Shown: positions 17,772 to 27,699 of the stretch, piece by piece
Layout: each line of letters starts with the position of its first letter
How positions within the stretch are numbered: position 1 is the stretch's first letter
DNA from: Methylomagnum ishizawai
Lineage (GTDB): Bacteria; Pseudomonadota; Gammaproteobacteria; Methylococcales; Methylococcaceae
Direction of reading: 5' to 3'
NCBI RefSeq assembly: GCF_019670005.1
Contig: NZ_AP019783.1
Span: 2,754,150-2,818,149, forward strand
Length of the DNA stretch: 64,000 bases
Notes under the pieces: generated by a model
Told to the model about the DNA's origin: nothing
The model's database searches: none
What the model saw: only the letters and a program-made list of their open reading frames with translations
Translations under genes and position numbers: made by a program

Positions 17772-18394
17772 CCGCCACGATCTACGACCAACCGATCCCG
17801 GGCGTCCGCCTCGTCGAACTGCGCCACGGGGAAAGCCTGCAACGGCTGGCCCTGCGCGAACTCGGCGACATGGGCCGATGGGTGGACATCGCCAACCTCA
17901 ACGGCTTGAAGCCCCCCTACACCAGCGACGATCCCAACGACGCCGGGCCGGGCATCGCCATCGCGGGGGACAAGCTGTCGTTGCCGTCGCCCACCGCCCA
18001 GGTGTCGGCCTCCGACGCGCCGGACGAGGTGTTCTTCCGCGATTTCGACCTGGGCGCCGACGGCCTGCTCCGCGCCGACGACGCGGGCGACCTCGCCATC
18101 CTGTCGGGGGTGCCCAACCTCCGGCAAGCCTTGCGGCACGCCCTCGTCACCGATCCCGGCGAACTCATGCTCCACCCGGATTATGGATGCCGCATCCGGC
18201 GGCTGATAGGCCGGACCAATGCCCCCACCATCGCCCTGCTGGGCGGCCAGTATGTGCGCGGCACGCTGTTGTCGGATTCGCGCATCGCGGCGGTGGATAA
18301 CGTCCAGGTCGGGGCGTCGGGCGATGTCCTGGCGATCATGGCGGACGCGCGGACCGTCGCCGGGCGCACCATCACCACGGGGGCGGCGCTGTGA
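17768..18394 (+). CDS. LysM-gp25 (GPW) baseplate wedge fusion
   Basis: 208 residues. Residues 10-75 resemble a LysM repeat (VELRHGESLQRLALRELGD, WVDIANLNGL, GDKLSLPS). Residues 85-205 resemble the gp25/GPW lysozyme-like baseplate wedge (DLAILSGVPNLRQALRHAL, PGELMLHPDYGCRIRRLIG). Both functions are normally separate genes beside the J gene; here they form one polypeptide. It overlaps both neighbours by four bases. ATG 17768 is supported by the ATGA overlap with the previous stop. Confidence 0.8.
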   Translation: MTATIYDQPIPGVRLVELRHGESLQRLALRELGDMGRWVDIANLNGLKPPYTSDDPNDAGPGIAIAGDKLSLPSPTAQVSASDAPDEVFFRDFDLGADGLLRADDAGDLAILSGVPNLRQALRHALVTDPGELMLHPDYGCRIRRLIGRTNAPTIALLGGQYVRGTLLSDSRIAAVDNVQVGASGDVLAIMADARTVAGRTITTGAAL

Positions 18395-19530
18395 CCTTCC
18401 AGATCAAGGACGCCGTTTCCATCGCGGCCAGCCATATCAACCTCGCCCGGTCCATGCAGGACCGGGTGACGGATTTCGGCGTCGGCAGCAAGGCCCGCAC
18501 ACTGCTGGAAGCCCCGGCCATCGAGCTGGATATGCTCTACCAGGCCATGTTCCACGGCCTCGTGGACGCCATCGAGGTCTCGGTCTACCAGAGCTTCGGT
18601 TTCGGCCAGCTTCCGGCCTCGGCGGCCTATAACTTCGTGCGCTTCGCGGTCGATACCGCGCCGGATACGCCCATCGCCGTCCCGGCGGGCACCCAGGTCC
18701 AGGTGTCGGGCGGGACCGTGAAATACGTCACGCGGACCGGGGCCACGATCGTCGCGCCCGCCACCGATGTGTCGGTGCTGGCCTATTGCGACACGGCGGG
18801 CAGCGTGGGCAACACGGCGGCCGATACCATCACCGAATGGGCCGACACGCCGGTCGATGGCATCGCCGCCATCACCAACCCCGCCGCGTTCGTCAATGGC
18901 GCGGACTTGGAAACCCCGGATGCCCGCAAGGCCCGGTTCCAAGCCTACATCCAATCGCTCGGCAAGGGGCAGGTGGCCGCCCTCCGCTATGCGGCCCTGC
19001 AATGCGCCCTGGCCGACGACACCGGGACCGTGATCGAGCGCGTGGCCTATGCCTATGTGGATGAGCCGTGGGAAGCCGAGCCGGATACCTATCCCATCGG
19101 CCTGGTGAACGTGTACATCCACAACGGGGCCGGGGCCACGTCCGCCGAGCTGGTGGCCTTGGTGAAGCGGACCCTCGACGGCTATTGGGCCGACGCCGAC
19201 ACGCCGGTCATGGGGTGGAAGGCCGCGGGGGCGCATGTCGATGTCTATGCCGCCTCCGAGATAGGCGTGAACGTCGCGGGCGCCCTGGTTATCGCCGATG
19301 GCTACGCCGCGGCCTCGGTCATCGCCGCCGCCAGCGCCGCCGCCACCGCCTATATCCAGTCCATCCCGCAGGGCGGCACATTCGTCCTGTCCGAACTCGT
19401 CGCCCGCCTCAAGCGCGATGTCGCCGGGGTGGCCTCCGTGATCATCTCCCTCCCCGACAACACGGATATCGGGTTCGCCCCCGGCCAGAAGCCCATGCCG
19501 GGCACGATCGCCTTGACGGTAGGCCCATGA
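18391..19530 (+). CDS. Baseplate J-like protein (gp47 family)
   Basis: 379 residues. Hallmarks of the baseplate J family are seen: an N-terminal helix (FGVGSKARTLLEAPAIELDMLYQAM), the central beta domain (PIAVPAGTQVQVSG, GSVGNTAADTITEW), the signature ADLETPDARKARFQAYIQSLGKG (shown in part), and a C-terminal domain ending NTDIGFAPGQKPMPGTIALT. It forms the baseplate wedge with the gp25-like protein. It starts with GTG at 18391, overlapping the preceding stop. Confidence 0.88.
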   Translation: MTFQIKDAVSIAASHINLARSMQDRVTDFGVGSKARTLLEAPAIELDMLYQAMFHGLVDAIEVSVYQSFGFGQLPASAAYNFVRFAVDTAPDTPIAVPAGTQVQVSGGTVKYVTRTGATIVAPATDVSVLAYCDTAGSVGNTAADTITEWADTPVDGIAAITNPAAFVNGADLETPDARKARFQAYIQSLGKGQVAALRYAALQCALADDTGTVIERVAYAYVDEPWEAEPDTYPIGLVNVYIHNGAGATSAELVALVKRTLDGYWADADTPVMGWKAAGAHVDVYAASEIGVNVAGALVIADGYAAASVIAAASAAATAYIQSIPQGGTFVLSELVARLKRDVAGVASVIISLPDNTDIGFAPGQKPMPGTIALTVGP

Positions 19531-20534
19531 CCCAGGTTCAAGTCCTCGACAACGCCGTTTCCCAACTCCAAAGCAAGGTCGCCGCCGGGGCCGTGGCCCT
19601 GGCGCTGCTGCCCGGCATGGGGACCCGGTTCCCGCTTCGGGCGGGCTATCACTCCTACGTGCGCCTGGGCACCGACAACGCCAACGAGGTGGTGAGGTTC
19701 ACCGCCCGGAACGGCGATGTGCTGGCCTGCGAACCCACCGCCCGGGCGTGGCCGGCCGGCACCCATGTCATCGCGACGATTTGCTCGGCCCTGTTGAACG
19801 ACCTCAAGCTCGACGGCCAGGGCGATATCCTGGCGGCGGCGAACGCCTATACCGACGCGGCGGTAGCGGACCTCTCTTTGGACACGATCGCCGCCGACCA
19901 TGTGACCTACGCCAATGCCGGGCACCCTGGGATCGCCAACGTCCAGCAGGCGCTGGACACCCTGCTGTATGTGGCCCCCCAGGCATCCATCACGAACAGC
20001 GTCGGCACGGTCGAGATCGGCTCGACGGTCGCCGCCGTCACGCTGGACTGGACCGTCAACAAGGCGGTCGTCGCCCAGTCCATCGCCGCGCCCGGCCCCG
20101 GCGCCATCGACCCGGCCCTGCGGACGCTGGCCCTGTCCGGGCTGCGCCTCACGGCGGACACCACGTTCACCCTGGCCGTGGACGACGGCGCCCACGCCGC
20201 CAGCGCCTCGACCCAGGTGCTGTTCCGCCACCGGCGGCGCTGGGGCGTGTCGGCCCGGGCGGTGCCGGACGCGGCCTTGATCGACGCCCTGGCCGGGGCC
20301 GAATTCGCGGCGGGGCGGGCGCAATCGCGGTCGTTCTCGCCGTCCGGCCAGTACGTCTATTTCGCCTGGCCGTCGAGCTTCGGCACGCCGACCTTCCTGG
20401 TCAACGGCCTGCTCAACACCGCCTGGGTCAAGACCACGGTGGGCTATACCAACCCCAGCGGCTACACCGCCGATTTCGACGTGTACCGCAGCCAGTTCCT
20501 CCAATCCGGCGGCCAGCAGGTGGTGGTCCAATGA
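19527..20534 (+). CDS. Phage tail structural protein
   Basis: 335 residues, coupled to the J gene (ATGA at 19527). Beta-rich, with a Thr/Ala-rich C-terminal half (TTFTLAVDDGAHAASASTQV, SFGTPTFLVNGLLNTAWV). It lies where P2-like phages keep tail fibre or baseplate-tip genes. No family recognised. Confidence 0.65.
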   Translation: MTQVQVLDNAVSQLQSKVAAGAVALALLPGMGTRFPLRAGYHSYVRLGTDNANEVVRFTARNGDVLACEPTARAWPAGTHVIATICSALLNDLKLDGQGDILAAANAYTDAAVADLSLDTIAADHVTYANAGHPGIANVQQALDTLLYVAPQASITNSVGTVEIGSTVAAVTLDWTVNKAVVAQSIAAPGPGAIDPALRTLALSGLRLTADTTFTLAVDDGAHAASASTQVLFRHRRRWGVSARAVPDAALIDALAGAEFAAGRAQSRSFSPSGQYVYFAWPSSFGTPTFLVNGLLNTAWVKTTVGYTNPSGYTADFDVYRSQFLQSGGQQVVVQ

Positions 20535-22237
20535 GCGCTATCCAGGGCACCCACGTCGCCGCGCCCATCGTGCCGGGCGATACGGCGGATATCTTCCCCA
20601 GCCATGTCGATATTTACGGCCAGGGCGGCTACCGGGCGGTGGCGGACGACGCGGCGCGGGACGCCATCCCCGCGCCCCGCCGCAGCGCCGGGATGTTGAT
20701 CTGGCACGGCCAGGACCAACTTTTCTATCGCCTCGACGCCGATCTGGCCACTTGGTTGCCCGCGTTCGACTTCATCCCCGCGCCGGCGCTGGACACCGAT
20801 TCGACCATGGCCGCGAACTCGGATAGCCGGGTTCCGAGCCAGAAGGCCGTCAAAACGGCGCTGGATCTGAAGCTGGACGCATCGGCCTATAACGACCGCT
20901 TCAAGGGGCTCTATTCCACGCTATCGGCGCTACAAGCCGCCCGCCCCACGGGCGCGGCGGGCGACTATGCGCAAGTGGATTCAGGGCTGGGCGGGGCACC
21001 GCATATCTATTCGTGGGACGTGAGCGACGATGCGTGGGCGTTGACCAGCGCGGGCGGCACCGGGGCGGCGAACACGGACCAGCTTCCCGAGGGTTCGACC
21101 CACCTCTATTTCACGGCGGCGCGGGCCGTCGCGGCCTGTACCGGGGTGTTCCAGGCGGCCTCCGGCCTGCTGACGGCCCTCGCCGGGCTGTCCGGGACGG
21201 GATGGCTCAAATTCACGTCCGGCACGCCTTCGGTGGCGGGCATCACCGCTTCGGACGTGTCCGGCCTGGGCAGCGCCGCCACCCGAGACGTGGGCGCCGG
21301 ACCGGGCGAAGTGGCGGCGGGGGACGCCCCGAATGCGGCGGTCGCGGCCCATGCCGCGGCTACCGATCCCCATGGGGACCGCGCCTATGCCGACGCCATC
21401 GTGGCGGCCAAGGCGCCCCTGGCCTCCCCCGCGCTGACCGGCATCCCGACCGCGCCCACGGCGGCGCTTGGCGCCAATACCAACCAAGTCGCCACCATGG
21501 CCGCCGTGAAGGCCGCCATCGACGCGCTGGTGGCGGGAGCGCCGGGAGCGCTCGACACCCTCGACGAAATCGCCACGCAGCTTGCCAACGACGAAAGCGC
21601 CGTCGCCGCGCTGACGGCGGTGGTGGCGGATAAGCAGCCGCTGGACGCCACCCTGACCGCGCTGGCCGCCCTCGTGACGGCGGCGGATAGGCTGGTCTAT
21701 GCCGATGGGGTGGATTCCTTCGCCACCACCGACCTCACCGCCTTCGGGCGGACCTTGGCCGGGTTGGCCAATGTGGCGGCGCTGAAAACCCTGCTCGGCC
21801 TGGCCGTGGGGGATATTGCCGGCCTGGGCAGCGCCGCCACCCACGCCGCCGACGACTTCGCCACCGCCGCCCAGGCCGCGGCGCTGGCGGGCTACGACCT
21901 GCCGTTTTGCTTCGAGGGGTCGCCGGGGGCCGGGGCGCGGCTCGCCGCCATCCTCCTGGTCCGGCCCGTGTGGCTGCCCTTCGACCTGGACGGGTCGATA
22001 TTCCGGGTGGACGGGGCGGCGGGGGATTACGCGCTGGCCGTCCAGCACCTCCGCGACGGGGAGGTGCTGGTCGCGGGCACGGCCACCCTGCACCCCGACG
22101 GCACGGCGACGCTGGCCCTGGACGGCGACGTGGACGGCCAGCCGGGCGACGAGCTTTGGATATCCGCCCCGGCCACGCCCGATGCGGGCGTGACCTCGGT
22201 CCGGGGCACGATCAAGGCGGAGGCCGTCTTGCCATGA
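20531..22237 (+). CDS. Tail fibre-like protein
   Basis: 568 residues, coupled to the previous gene. It has the low-complexity Ala/Thr/Asp/Leu pattern of phage fibres: DTDSTMAANSDSRVPSQKAV, STHLYFTAARA, GLGSAATRDVGAGPGEVAAG and GLGSAATHAADDFA. The segment with KAPLASPALTGIPTAPTA is common in fibre shafts. The N-terminus probably attaches to the baseplate and the C-terminus (EVLVAGTATLHPDGTATL) is beta-rich. Confidence 0.8.
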   Translation: MSAIQGTHVAAPIVPGDTADIFPSHVDIYGQGGYRAVADDAARDAIPAPRRSAGMLIWHGQDQLFYRLDADLATWLPAFDFIPAPALDTDSTMAANSDSRVPSQKAVKTALDLKLDASAYNDRFKGLYSTLSALQAARPTGAAGDYAQVDSGLGGAPHIYSWDVSDDAWALTSAGGTGAANTDQLPEGSTHLYFTAARAVAACTGVFQAASGLLTALAGLSGTGWLKFTSGTPSVAGITASDVSGLGSAATRDVGAGPGEVAAGDAPNAAVAAHAAATDPHGDRAYADAIVAAKAPLASPALTGIPTAPTAALGANTNQVATMAAVKAAIDALVAGAPGALDTLDEIATQLANDESAVAALTAVVADKQPLDATLTALAALVTAADRLVYADGVDSFATTDLTAFGRTLAGLANVAALKTLLGLAVGDIAGLGSAATHAADDFATAAQAAALAGYDLPFCFEGSPGAGARLAAILLVRPVWLPFDLDGSIFRVDGAAGDYALAVQHLRDGEVLVAGTATLHPDGTATLALDGDVDGQPGDELWISAPATPDAGVTSVRGTIKAEAVLP

Positions 22238-22650
22238 TGGGACATCGCGTCATCACCGGGACCGCGCCGCACGGTGGCGGCGGCGGCGGCGAAGGGGCGC
22301 CGGTCCCGGTGTTCCAGGTCGCCGCTTATTTCGGCGGCGAGGGCAGTTCGTGGTCGAGCGTGTTCCAGGATGGGGAGGGGGGCTGGGTGGTCAACGTGGG
22401 CATATCCGGGAGTTCGGTGTTGGTCCGCCTCGACGCCACCGGTTCCTACGATCCCGCCGGCGGGACGCTGGAGTTCCTGTGGAGCTTCCCGCCGCCCTTC
22501 ACCCTCGACGACCCCACCGCGTCCGCGCCCAGCGGCCTCTGGCCCGCCAATAGCGGGCAATATTCCGGGGTGACGTTCTTGACGATCACCTCGACCGCCA
22601 GCGGGTTGTCCACCGTCCTGACCGGCACGTTGCAGATCAATTGGTTCTGA
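22234..22650 (+). CDS. Small phage structural protein
   Basis: 138 residues, coupled to the fibre gene through ATGATG. It has a Gly-rich N-terminus and then an Ig-like beta pattern (VGISGSSVLVRLDATGSYDPAGGTLEFLWSF in outline), which resembles PKD/Ig modules. It may decorate the fibre. Function not established. Confidence 0.6.
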   Translation: MMGHRVITGTAPHGGGGGGEGAPVPVFQVAAYFGGEGSSWSSVFQDGEGGWVVNVGISGSSVLVRLDATGSYDPAGGTLEFLWSFPPPFTLDDPTASAPSGLWPANSGQYSGVTFLTITSTASGLSTVLTGTLQINWF

Positions 22651-22676
22651 CCGTCCCCTTTTCACCGGAGGTTTCC

Positions 22677-23591
22677 ATGGCGCTAGAAGGCGCGGGCGCA
22701 TGGTCGACGATGCAAGCCCGGATGCTGGACTCCCTGCACCGGGTCTTCAACAAAGACCCCCTTCCGGTCTTGGCCTTCCGCTTGCGCTACGACGGCGACG
22801 CCATGGCTTGGGCCGTCCGGGATGGCGTGCTGGCGCTGACCGTCGCGGGCGGGACCGGCGCGGGCGGGGCCATCGACCTGCGCGGCCATACCCTCGCCAC
22901 CCTGGCCGATTTCCTGGCCGCGCAGGCGGGCTACACGGTCCTGGATGAAAACCCCGCCGTGGGCCATCTCTCGGCGCTGACGCTGTTCGGCGCGGGCGAC
23001 CCGGCGGCCAGCGATGGCGACCACCTCTACGCCTTCACCAACCTGCTGTGGGCCTTTTTGGCGGCCTACGCGGTCGAGTTGGGCGCGGCGCGGGACCGGA
23101 TCGCGGCGGCGCTGGCGCAAATGGTGTTGCAAACCGCCGATTTGGATTGGCTGCAAGAGCACAATACCTATTATGGGATCGCCTGGATTCCCGGCGAGGC
23201 GCCGGTCGATTATGCCAACCGCACCGTGGCGGAGGTATTGCAGCAGCGCGGCAATAACGTCGCCCTGGAATCCCTGATACTCAACGCCACCGGGATGCGC
23301 TGCGATGTCGTGGATGTGGGCGATGGCAGCATCTATTGGGATGGGGTGGAATCCTTCGATGGGGATGTGCCGTTCTCTGGCTATCCAGCGGCCTATGGGC
23401 TATTCGATGTGATCATCCCGAACATTCCTTCCACGCCGGACCAAGACGCCATGTTGGTGGCGACGATCCGCCGGATCGTGGACGAAAACCGATGCGCTGG
23501 GTTCCACGTCCGCCAGATAGGCCGGGTCGTGGCGTGGAATGGCTCGTATTCATTCGATGGGGCTATCGCTTTCGATAGCGTCCCCGCTTAG
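22677..23591 (+). CDS. Phage tail protein
   Basis: 304 residues. The N-terminal half is Ala/Leu-rich and helical (LLWAFLAAYAVELGAARDRI). The second half (NRTVAEVLQQRGNNVALESL, VVDVGDGSIYWDGVESFDGD) resembles P2 gpI-type tail proteins only loosely. GGAGG lies eight bases before ATG 22677. Placed between fibre-type genes, so a baseplate-fibre connector is plausible. Confidence 0.55.
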   Translation: MALEGAGAWSTMQARMLDSLHRVFNKDPLPVLAFRLRYDGDAMAWAVRDGVLALTVAGGTGAGGAIDLRGHTLATLADFLAAQAGYTVLDENPAVGHLSALTLFGAGDPAASDGDHLYAFTNLLWAFLAAYAVELGAARDRIAAALAQMVLQTADLDWLQEHNTYYGIAWIPGEAPVDYANRTVAEVLQQRGNNVALESLILNATGMRCDVVDVGDGSIYWDGVESFDGDVPFSGYPAAYGLFDVIIPNIPSTPDQDAMLVATIRRIVDENRCAGFHVRQIGRVVAWNGSYSFDGAIAFDSVPA

Positions 23592-23612
23592 CTCTTTATA
23601 GGGGTTATCCAA

Positions 23613-24539
23613 ATGACAAACTTCACTGGGACCGCATCGTTCGATCCCGTCCGCCGGATCGAAATCTCCGACCGCGTCCTCGGGGGCGATCCCGCATCGT
23701 CGCCGATCAATGGCACCCTGCAATCCCTGGTCAACCGCGACACCTACCTGCAAAGCGTGGCGGCGGCGGCGGCGGGCTTGGCGATCCGCTACGCCCGCCT
23801 GGCCGTGACGGGCAATGTGTCGGCGCTGTCGGGGTTGTCCACCCGCGATGGCGTGACCCCGGGCGCGGGCGATATCATCCTGTTGACGGCGCAAACCACC
23901 GCCGCGCAGAACGGCCTGTGGGTGGCGGCCTCCGGGGCGTGGACCCGGTTCGCCAACGCGAACGGCGATACCGGCCTCCCGCCGGGGTGCTTGGTGTCGG
24001 TGTCGGAGGGCGCGATCAATGCCGGTACCCTGTGGCTATTGAATACGCCCGCGCCCATCGTCGTGGGCACCACGGGCTTGGCTTTCGGCCTATACCAGCC
24101 CCGCGCCATGGTGGCGATGGTGGGTAAGTCGGTATCCCAGGATATTCCCGGCGGGGCAGGCAACGATACCAAGATAACATTCAATCCAAGTCCAGATTTC
24201 GACGCCTTTGCCCTGTGGAACGCCAGTGGCAACCGCTTTATCGCCAAGCAGGCGGGAATCCATGAAGTGGGCGGAGGTATATATTTCGATCACCCCGGCA
24301 TAAATACCCCTTGCCTGCTCACGGTCTGGAAAAATGGAGCGCCCTATAAACGGGTGCTGGAAATCGGAGGATCGAACGCGAATGTCACGGCGGGATTCGG
24401 CGGGTTGCCGGTCGCGCTGAATGTCGGGGATTATGTCGAGCTCTACGCGGCGGTGGTTGATGACGGCACATGGACGATAGGCGCGGATGGCGATGCCAAA
24501 TCGGCGTATTTCCATATCAGGTATGCCGGGCGGGGGTAA
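23613..24539 (+). CDS. Putative receptor-binding protein with C1q-like C-terminus
   Basis: 308 residues. Residues 35-165 look like a shaft or attachment segment (GVTPGAGDIILLTAQTTAAQNGLWV, in part). From about residue 205 the pattern HEVGGGIYFDH, CLLTVWKNGAPYKRVLEI, PVALNVGDYVELYAAV fits the jelly-roll C1q/TNF-like heads seen at the tips of phage fibres. This would be the adhesin. Assigned by fold pattern only. Confidence 0.6.
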   Translation: MTNFTGTASFDPVRRIEISDRVLGGDPASSPINGTLQSLVNRDTYLQSVAAAAAGLAIRYARLAVTGNVSALSGLSTRDGVTPGAGDIILLTAQTTAAQNGLWVAASGAWTRFANANGDTGLPPGCLVSVSEGAINAGTLWLLNTPAPIVVGTTGLAFGLYQPRAMVAMVGKSVSQDIPGGAGNDTKITFNPSPDFDAFALWNASGNRFIAKQAGIHEVGGGIYFDHPGINTPCLLTVWKNGAPYKRVLEIGGSNANVTAGFGGLPVALNVGDYVELYAAVVDDGTWTIGADGDAKSAYFHIRYAGRG

Positions 24540-24545
24540 CGGTCC

Positions 24546-27500
24546 ATGGCCGGCGTCAAAATCCCTGTCGAAGCCGAGTTGGGCGATATTTCCAAGGCGG
24601 TCGAACAACTCGTCGCCCGCGTCCGGTCGGCGACGGACGACCTGCGGCGCGGCCTCGAAGTCACCCTCGACACCGGCCGCGCCCAGCGGGACATCGACGC
24701 GCTCATCGCCAAGCTGGGCGAACTGGACGCCAAGATCGGACAGGCCCGGTCCGTCGGCATCGACACGGCGGGCGCGGCCGCGCGGTCCACCGAGGCCCGG
24801 CAGGCCCAGGGCGCGTACCAAGCCGAACTGGACCGGGCCGAGCGGGACATGGAGGCATGGCAAAAGTCCATCGGCGGCGGCCCCATGGCGTCGTGGCAGG
24901 CCAACCTGTCCGGCGCGGGCGGCGGCGCGTTCGACTTCCGCCCGGCGGTCCAGATGGCCGAAGCCCTCACGGGCAGGGTGGCGGCGGCGACCACCCACAC
25001 CGACCGGCTCAGGCGGGCGCAGCGCGAATACCGCGAGGAGGTGCGCGGCACGGCGGAAGAATGGGCGAAGCTCACGGGACAAGGCTTCACCGAGCGGCAG
25101 GCCGAGGCGGCGAATACATGGCTGGGCCAGCACATCGCCAGCGAGGGCCGGTTCGCGCCGTTCATGCGCGGCTTCGGGGTCGGCGACGTAGGCTCCGACG
25201 GGTGGCGGGAACAATTCGGCACGCCCGGCGCGGCCAAGCGCATCGCCCAGGGCATCGCCGCCGGCGGTATGGGGGCGGCGGGGATGGAAGCGCCCGGCCA
25301 CCAGTGGGCGGAAAGATTCGCCAAGGGCGCGACCGGCGTCGCGGCCAACGCCATCCTGAACGGGGGCGACGGCGGCGCGATGGGGATGGCCGGGGGCGCC
25401 CTGGGCGGCTTGTTGCCCGGCGTGGGCGGCGTCGCCGGGGCCGTGGTGGGGGCCGCCGTGGGCGGCGCGGTGGACCGGGGCATGGAAAAGGCCCTGGCCG
25501 AAGCCCTGGAGACCTCGGCGCTCAGGAAGAACCTGGGCGGCCTGTCGGAGGAATTCGACCAATTGCGGGCCGTGGCGCGGGCGGCGTCGGACGGCCTGGG
25601 CATGACCGCCACCGAATTCATGGGGGCGGAGCGCCGCTTCGCCGGGATGGCGGGCACGCGCCCCGAGGAGGCCCGCAACCTCGTGGCCGAGACCCGCGGC
25701 GCTTCGCAGTTCGCCCGCTCGCTGGGCACCGGGCCGGATTCGGCCATCGCCTTCTTCGCCAGCCAACGCCAGTTCGGCGTCACCCGCGACGAGGAAGGCT
25801 CGCGCCGGATGGCCCTCGCCATCGCCGAAGCCCTCAACAAGGGCGGCCTGTTCGCCAAGGCCGACGAGCTCATGCAGGCCGTGGCCGAGTTCACGGCCCA
25901 GGCGGCGCGCACCGGCAGGACCGCGCCCGACGTGGGCGGCTATGTGGACCTGCTGGGGACGCTGACGGCGCGGGGCGGCCCCTACGAGCGGGACATCCAG
26001 GGCGCGGTGTCGTTGTTCCAGAGGATGGACGCCGGGTTCCGGGGGCCGGGCAGCGAGGGCTGGAACAATTTCCTGCTGGGCCAATATCAGGGCGCGGCGG
26101 GTCGGAATTTCGACGCCTTCGACCTGCAAGTCATGAAGGAGGGCGGCTTGTTGGGGACGCTGCGGGGCGGCTGGAACAGCGTCGCCAAAGGCGCTGATGC
26201 GGCGACGGCGGCGCACTGGAAATCGATGATGGGCGGGGGCGCGGATGTCGCCACCCTGGACCTCATCATGCCCGGCATCATGCGCGAGGCGGGCGGGAAC
26301 CGGCGCATGGCCGCGCAGATGCTCCACGAGAACATGGGCATCGGTTCACGGGAAGCGTACGACTGGCTGGGGCTCGCCAAGCAGCCCGGCGGCGCGACCG
26401 GCATCCTGAAGCGGTTGCAGGGCTTGAAGGTGGACACGGACAACGTGCCCATGGGCAACCTGCTGGCCCTGGCCCAACTCGCCACCGGCAACCGCGAAGA
26501 CCTGATGAAGCAGGCCCGGCGCTTGATGTCGGGCGATGGCTACGAGGCCGTGGCCGGGACCGACCGCGACCGGCTGGAAAAGGCCATGGGCGGCTCGGAT
26601 GCCGACCTCCGGCAAACCGTCATCGACCTGACCAAGGACCGCGAGATGAAGGACCTCGCGGAATCGAGCCTCGACACGCAAAAGCGGATCGAACAGGGTA
26701 TCGCCTCCATATCCTCGAACCTGCTGGAACTCAAAGCCGCCGCGCTCGCCAAGATGTTCGGTTCGCCGGGGACGTATGCCCAGACTATGAAGGATTGGGC
26801 ATTGGCGGGGGATGTCGCGGATCGGGATAGCGTGGTGGACCCCGCGTTGACCCGGATGAAAGAGCGGGGCGACCGTATCGCCTTCCTGCGTAATGCGTTG
26901 GCACATGGGGAATATCCGAATGGCCCCCATGGAACGCATGTGCCGCCGGAAACCTTGCAGGGTTATAAGACCGAATTGGATCGGTTGCTGGCGGAGCATC
27001 AGCGGGATTCGGCGCTCGTCAAGGGGGCGTTTGAGCGATACACCAGCAAGGAACAATCCTACGACCGCCAGGAATTCATCCGCCGGATCCAACCGGCGGC
27101 GGAGCGTGCCGCTGAGAAGCACCACATTCCCGCCGATGTGCTGATGGCGCACGCCGCCCAAGAGACCGGCTGGGGTAAACATGTCCACGACAACAACCTA
27201 TTCAATATCACCGGCAGCTATCACGGCCAAAGCGTGGTGCGCGGCGATACCGATGCCACCGGAAAGCGCATCGGCCAGCGTTTCAAAGTCTACGGGTCCA
27301 TCGACGAGAGCTTCGAGGACTTGGCCGACCTGTTGAGCCGCAAATATCCGGGCGCGGTCGGCGCGAAGTCGGCCTACGAATATGGCGCTGCCTTGAAGAA
27401 GGGAGGGTATGCCGCCGACCCTGGGTATGCCAAGCATATTGACGAGCGGGCGCAGGAGGTACGTCGCATCACGGGAACCCCGCTCCCGCCCGGCACGGCG

Positions 27501-27665
27501 CAATACGGCGCGGATGGGCGCATCAGTGTGGACCCCATGAGGATCGAGGTCACGCATACCCATACCGACCCTTCCGGTGTCCCCATCGCGCCGCCGCAAA
27601 TCCAGACCTACACCGCCAAGCCCCGCTTGAATCCGGGGCGTCCGCCGCTTTCGGGGCTTTTCTAG
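24546..27665 (+). CDS. Tape measure-like protein with C-terminal GH73 glucosaminidase
   Basis: 1039 residues. The N-terminus is coiled coil (SKAVEQLVARVRSATDDL..). A hydrophobic Gly/Ala helix region lies near residues 280-315 (MAGGALGGLLPGVGGVAGAV), and long helices follow to about 800. These are tape-measure traits, setting tail length and passing DNA. Residues 850-985 match the FlgJ/GH73 N-acetylglucosaminidase fold (EKHHIPADVLMAHAAQETGW, NNLFNIT, SFEDLADLL); the Glu in QETGW is the expected catalytic acid. The lytic domain would open the peptidoglycan during DNA entry. Confidence 0.82.
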   Translation: MAGVKIPVEAELGDISKAVEQLVARVRSATDDLRRGLEVTLDTGRAQRDIDALIAKLGELDAKIGQARSVGIDTAGAAARSTEARQAQGAYQAELDRAERDMEAWQKSIGGGPMASWQANLSGAGGGAFDFRPAVQMAEALTGRVAAATTHTDRLRRAQREYREEVRGTAEEWAKLTGQGFTERQAEAANTWLGQHIASEGRFAPFMRGFGVGDVGSDGWREQFGTPGAAKRIAQGIAAGGMGAAGMEAPGHQWAERFAKGATGVAANAILNGGDGGAMGMAGGALGGLLPGVGGVAGAVVGAAVGGAVDRGMEKALAEALETSALRKNLGGLSEEFDQLRAVARAASDGLGMTATEFMGAERRFAGMAGTRPEEARNLVAETRGASQFARSLGTGPDSAIAFFASQRQFGVTRDEEGSRRMALAIAEALNKGGLFAKADELMQAVAEFTAQAARTGRTAPDVGGYVDLLGTLTARGGPYERDIQGAVSLFQRMDAGFRGPGSEGWNNFLLGQYQGAAGRNFDAFDLQVMKEGGLLGTLRGGWNSVAKGADAATAAHWKSMMGGGADVATLDLIMPGIMREAGGNRRMAAQMLHENMGIGSREAYDWLGLAKQPGGATGILKRLQGLKVDTDNVPMGNLLALAQLATGNREDLMKQARRLMSGDGYEAVAGTDRDRLEKAMGGSDADLRQTVIDLTKDREMKDLAESSLDTQKRIEQGIASISSNLLELKAAALAKMFGSPGTYAQTMKDWALAGDVADRDSVVDPALTRMKERGDRIAFLRNALAHGEYPNGPHGTHVPPETLQGYKTELDRLLAEHQRDSALVKGAFERYTSKEQSYDRQEFIRRIQPAAERAAEKHHIPADVLMAHAAQETGWGKHVHDNNLFNITGSYHGQSVVRGDTDATGKRIGQRFKVYGSIDESFEDLADLLSRKYPGAVGAKSAYEYGAALKKGGYAADPGYAKHIDERAQEVRRITGTPLPPGTAQYGADGRISVDPMRIEVTHTHTDPSGVPIAPPQIQTYTAKPRLNPGRPPLSGLF

Positions 27666-27676
27666 CCGTTCCGCCC

Positions 27677-27685
27677 GATCGTGAC
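27677..27685 (+). promoter_or_regulatory. GGTCGTGAC phage element 2 (GATCGTGAC)
   Basis: GATCGTGAC, one change from the consensus, lies 14 bases before ATG 27700. This is the same spacing as element 1. No ribosome site is visible in between. Confidence 0.5.
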
Positions 27686-27699
27686 ATAGGCATACGATC

